Assembly (NCBI RefSeq): GCF_000497045.1 | Contig: NW_015961970.1 | Coordinates: forward strand, 1,827,706-1,891,705 | DNA from: Kalmanozyma brasiliensis GHG001 | Lineage: Eukaryota > Basidiomycota > Ustilaginomycetes > Ustilaginales | Direction: 5' to 3' | DNA: 64,000 nucleotides | Part shown: in pieces, positions 61,140 through 64,000 of the stretch | Layout: each line of letters begins with the position of its first letter | Position numbering within the stretch: position 1 is the first letter of the stretch | The notes under the pieces: model-generated | The model's input: the letters and a program-made list of their open reading frames with translations, nothing else | The model's database searches: none | Told to the model about the DNA's origin: nothing | Program-made: the position numbers and the translations under genes

Positions 61140-62264
61140 CTACGAAGTCGGAGCGACACGAACCGCATTCGCACCGGTCGCCATAAATCTTGGCATCTTC
61201 CTCTCCCGTCCCGCGTTCCTTCCCCACCCCTCTTCCTTCTCCTGCTCCACCGGCCTCCTCCTCTTGTTCTCCCTCTCCCCACCCTCCGCACCGCCTCTCC
61301 TCTTCCTCTCCTCGTTCTTGGGTGCTACGTGCTTCGCATGCAACTTAGCCCTCTCCTTCTCCAATCCGGCGTTTTTCGCCTTGATCTTCTCCTGTCTCGC
61401 CTCGCCCTTGCCTCCACCACCGGCGGTGAGTTCGACATTGATCTTCCTCCCCTCGAGCAGCGTGTGGTGGAACTTGAGTGCTTTTCGTAGCGCCTCGCTG
61501 GTTTGAAATTCGACGAAAGCGCATCCTTTCGATTGAGGTTTGGTCGGGTCCAGCGCTTTACCTTTGGCGATGGATTTGCGCTTCGACGCGGGGAGCGAGG
61601 CGAGCGCGTTCGGGTCGGCTTTGCGGGTGAGCAGACGGACGGTGGGGGTTTCACCGCACGCTTGACCAAAGTGCTTGGAGATGTACTCGGATGTGGTGCT
61701 GAACGCCATGTTGCCGATGAAGAGGATGTACTTGTTGTTCTTGGCGGTGGGTTCGGATGTTGAAGGGGCGGACGAGACGGTTTCCTCGGCGGCTACTTCG
61801 CCGTCGTCGCCGAACGTCGTCTTCTTCGCAGGAGCCGCAGGATCTGGTTTGGACTTGGACTTGGACTTGGTTGATTTGGCCTTGACGTCGTCTTTGCTCT
61901 TCGCTTCCGGTGCTGGTTGCTCAGGGGTGACACCGGCTTGAGCAAGCGCTTCCGCTTCGGCTGCGAGACGCTTGCGCTTCTTGTTGCGCTTCTCTTCTTT
62001 GACGGGTGCTTCTGCTGCTGATGCCTCGGCTACTGGTGCGTCCGTTGAAGTTGCCTCTTCCGACGGCTTCGAAGGTTTCGATGACTTTGATGACTTCGAT
62101 GACGATGTGGATGTGGATGCTTCCGGTGCGCTGGAGGCAGGAATGTCCTCGGGAATGTCATCAGGGGTGGCGGGGTGATCCTCAACGGCCGATCCTTTGC
62201 CTCGCTTGCCCGCCTTGAACTGGGCAGCTTTCTGCTGCTTCTTTGTGAGCTTTTCTCCAGCCAT
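61140..62264 (-). CDS. NOP6: NOP6-like nucleolar RRM protein
   Basis: 374 residues, one exon. The Lys/Ala/Ser-rich N-terminal half includes KKQQKAAQFKAGKRGKG and several KSKSKSK runs. One RRM follows (KYILFIGNMAFSTTSEYISKHF to CAFVEFQTSEALRKALKFHH), directly joined to INVELTAGGGG and a basic helical tail (KERAKLHAKH). This order matches yeast Nop6, a small-subunit rRNA-processing factor, and fungal RRM nucleolar proteins. Tail segments are Gly/Arg/Glu-rich. It diverges from TIM8 across about 310 bases. Confidence 0.85.
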   Translation of the reverse strand: MAGEKLTKKQQKAAQFKAGKRGKGSAVEDHPATPDDIPEDIPASSAPEASTSTSSSKSSKSSKPSKPSEEATSTDAPVAEASAAEAPVKEEKRNKKRKRLAAEAEALAQAGVTPEQPAPEAKSKDDVKAKSTKSKSKSKPDPAAPAKKTTFGDDGEVAAEETVSSAPSTSEPTAKNNKYILFIGNMAFSTTSEYISKHFGQACGETPTVRLLTRKADPNALASLPASKRKSIAKGKALDPTKPQSKGCAFVEFQTSEALRKALKFHHTLLEGRKINVELTAGGGGKGEARQEKIKAKNAGLEKERAKLHAKHVAPKNEERKRRGGAEGGERENKRRRPVEQEKEEGWGRNAGRERKMPRFMATGANAVRVAPTS

Positions 62265-62574
62265 TTTTGCGAGTCCGCCTTGATGTCGAGTTGACGACGG
62301 GACAATGAGGGGGAGGATGAGGATGATAATGCTGCGAGTGTTCGAAGTATGGGAGCAGGGTTGGAGTGGAAGGAAGTTCAGGGTTCAAGAGAAATTCTCA
62401 GCTGCAAGGGAACGGCAAATTTTGGCTGGCGGCCCTCCACGCCCCTGCCTCGCCTAAGCATGACAAATCCAGCTGAGTCTGAGAAGATTTCCCTCGAGGG
62501 GTCCAAGCTCTCCACATCGTCCTGCTTGTCTGTCGTTCATCGCACCCACCATCATCCACGATCACACAGACAAG
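62265..62574. other. Divergent promoter between NOP6 and TIM8
   Basis: About 310 bases shared by two divergent housekeeping genes. Nothing specific recognised. Confidence 0.35.
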
Positions 62575-63022
62575 ATGTCCGGACTCGCAGAAGCTGATCA
62601 GAAGGGTAAGTCAACCTCAGTCCTCGCCGCTGACAGGCAAAGGAAAGGTCCGATCGGAAGCAGACAGCTGACGAAATCGTGACGATCGTTTCACTGGTCG
62701 CATTCGCAGAGCTGCAATCGTTCCTCGACGCAGAGCAGGCCAAGGCCCGTGTGCAGTCGTCGATCCACACCTTCACAGACCGATGCTGGGACCAGTGCAT
62801 CAAGTCGTCCATCGGCTCGAGCTTCGGTCGTGGCGAAGAGGCGTGCCTTAGCAACTGCGTTGAGCGTTTCTTAGATACCAGCTTGTTCATCGTAAGTGTG
62901 CAGCTCGTCAGTCAAACGATCTTCACTTCGGCAGCTCATATTGATAGCTGATACGACTAAAACTTCTGATACGGCTTCCGCAGGTCAACAAGTTGCAAGA
63001 GCAGCGAGGACAGATGGGTTAA
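62575..63022 (+). CDS. TIM8: Small Tim chaperone Tim8, three exons
   Basis: Exons 62575-62605, 62710-62891 and 62984-63022 encode 83 residues. Exon 1 is only 31 nt, which hides the gene from simple ORF scans. Both introns (104 and 92 bases) have GTAAGT donors and YAG acceptors. The product has the twin C-x3-C motif (CWDQC ... CLSNC) and the Tim8-type CVERFLDTSLFIV segment, preceded by ELQSFLDAEQAKARVQSS. Tim8 pairs with Tim13 in the intermembrane space to chaperone hydrophobic precursors to the TIM22 complex. Oxidation by Mia40 of the four Cys is expected from the family. Confidence 0.93.
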
Positions 63023-63739
63023 GCAAGAAACGCAATACACACCACTCTCCATGTACCAACATCTTCAAAAGGCCCAATGCAGCATCCTACTAGAGCTTCT
63101 GCTGATATGGTCATGATGTTGAACGTAGCTATTGGCTTCGATCGAGCGAGCATGTCTACATCGCCAGGGCTCTCATTCAGGCAGCATGAGAGAGTGTGGT
63201 GTAAGAATCGTTGGGAGGCAGCGAGATTATCTTCCACTTTGTTAGACCTTCAGCTGTCGAAAGTTGGAAAATCGCGCGGCTCCGAAATTGCAGGTGAGAA
63301 TTGAAGCTCTGGTGATTGGCAGAGACAGTCGCGCGCTCTGAGGGAGAGTGCTTTGGTCAGCAGCTCGCTACGTACGGGTCAAATTGGAAATTCTCGAGCT
63401 TAGCATAGCGCTTCCAGAAAGGCAGTCGCCGTCAGTGCCACCGCCAGAGACAGCCGTCGACAATCTCAAATGTCAGTCGACGCCATCGCTGTTTGTTGAC
63501 GACTCTTCACCATACCCTAATCGCATCAACCATACATCATGCAGAGAGCTAGTAAGTAGACTCGCAAGCAGCAGTCACGAGATCCTGCACCTGTTTCAGC
63601 AGATCACTGACAACCGATACGCTATCTCCTCAACGCAATCGTCCACCACTCTCATGAATCATCGCCTTCACATCGACTCTACTCTACTCCACCGACTCGA
63701 CACTACACTCCCATCGCATCGCCATAAATAATCGTCGCA
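63023..63739. other. Intergenic region upstream of the complex I gene
   Basis: About 720 bases: TIM8 3' flank and promoter and leader of the next gene, ending in a C/T/A-rich stretch. No gene supported. Confidence 0.4.
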
Positions 63740-64000
63740 ATGACAGGTCTGGTCGCTCGAAGCGCCGCTCGCTCGGCCAAGAGCCTCAACAATGTGGCCA
63801 AGGTCGCCTGCGCAGCCCCCTCGCAGTCGCGTGGCCTTGCAACCGTCACCGACACTCCCGTTCGCTCCCACGGTGGTCTTCGTGACCAGGACCGCATCTT
63901 CCAGAACGCTTACATGCGCCACGATCACGGTCTCAAGGGCGCCAAGGCGCGTGGTGACTGGCACCGCACCAAGGACATCCTGCTCAAGGGCCACGACTGG
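63740..64000 (+). CDS. NUO51: NADH:ubiquinone oxidoreductase 51-kDa subunit (NDUFV1/Nuo51), 3' partial
   Basis: ATG 63740 opens a frame that runs off the right edge with no stop, giving 87 residues. It begins with a mitochondrial presequence rich in Arg/Ala/Ser and ending near [13 protein letters not shown]. It continues as [19 protein letters not shown] and [18 protein letters not shown], the conserved N-terminus of the complex I FMN/NADH-binding subunit. The rest of the FMN, NADH and 4Fe-4S parts lies outside the window. In the mature enzyme this subunit oxidises NADH in the matrix arm. Confidence 0.93.
   Translation, partial: MTGLVARSAARSAKSLNNVAKVACAAPSQSRGLATVTDTPVRSHGGLRDQDRIFQNAYMRHDHGLKGAKARGDWHRTKDILLKGHDW

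Overview
The window looks like nuclear DNA of a smut fungus (Ustilaginomycotina, Ustilaginaceae; close to Ustilago, Sporisorium or Pseudozyma). The evidence is compact, mostly intron-poor genes on both strands, C-rich codon endings, short introns with GTRAGT donors and CTGAC-like branch points, a G-protein beta subunit matching Ustilago Bpp1, and fungal families such as a DUF3818 PX protein, Sec5, ESS2 and NOP6. I cannot name the species. I saw no tRNA, rRNA, CRISPR array or intact transposon.

Layout, left to right. 1-1508: C-terminal part of a PX/DUF3818 protein. 1910-3472: acyl-CoA dehydrogenase with a 27-nt micro-exon. 4152-6197: secreted GH20 hexosaminidase. 6198-7149: spacer with decayed repeats. 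7150-8907: inactive deubiquitinase-fold splicing factor (SAD1/USP39). 10549-9115 (minus): ornithine decarboxylase antizyme split by a programmed +1 frameshift. 11380-12990: ESS2/DGCR14 splicing factor. 14174-13104 (minus): MDR reductase. 16802-14952 (minus): C2H2 factor whose finger is completed by a second exon. 23424-17785 (minus): huge acidic nuclear-type protein. 25271-26320: G beta (bpp1) behind a long ATG-free leader. 26981-27714: hotdog thioesterase. 30540-27763 (minus): PPR protein. 32664-36926: large GATA-finger protein. 37276-38688: MFS transporter followed by a decayed copy of its own tail. 40220-42886: type II membrane heparinase II/III-like protein. 43417-45180: Baeyer-Villiger-type monooxygenase. 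45945-46445: Tim17. 49351-46706 (minus): Sec5. 49728-50522: PA28-type proteasome activator. 55581-50716 (minus): ABCC transporter. 57559-59739: Npl4. 60027-60995: secreted protein with two related Cys modules. 62264-61140 (minus): NOP6-like RRM protein. 62575-63022: Tim8 in three exons. 63740-64000: start of the complex I 51-kDa subunit, cut by the window end.

This is mainly a core-gene region: mitochondrial import and metabolism (Tim17, Tim8, complex I 51 kDa, PPR protein, acyl-CoA dehydrogenase, thioesterase), splicing (SAD1, ESS2), proteostasis (antizyme, PA28, Npl4), secretion (Sec5) and signalling (G beta). There is no sign of a co-regulated cluster. The most informative items are the antizyme recoding site, the duplicated-cysteine secreted protein, the MFS pseudogene tail, and three genes whose small exons lie outside the main open reading frame (acyl-CoA dehydrogenase, C2H2 factor, Tim8).
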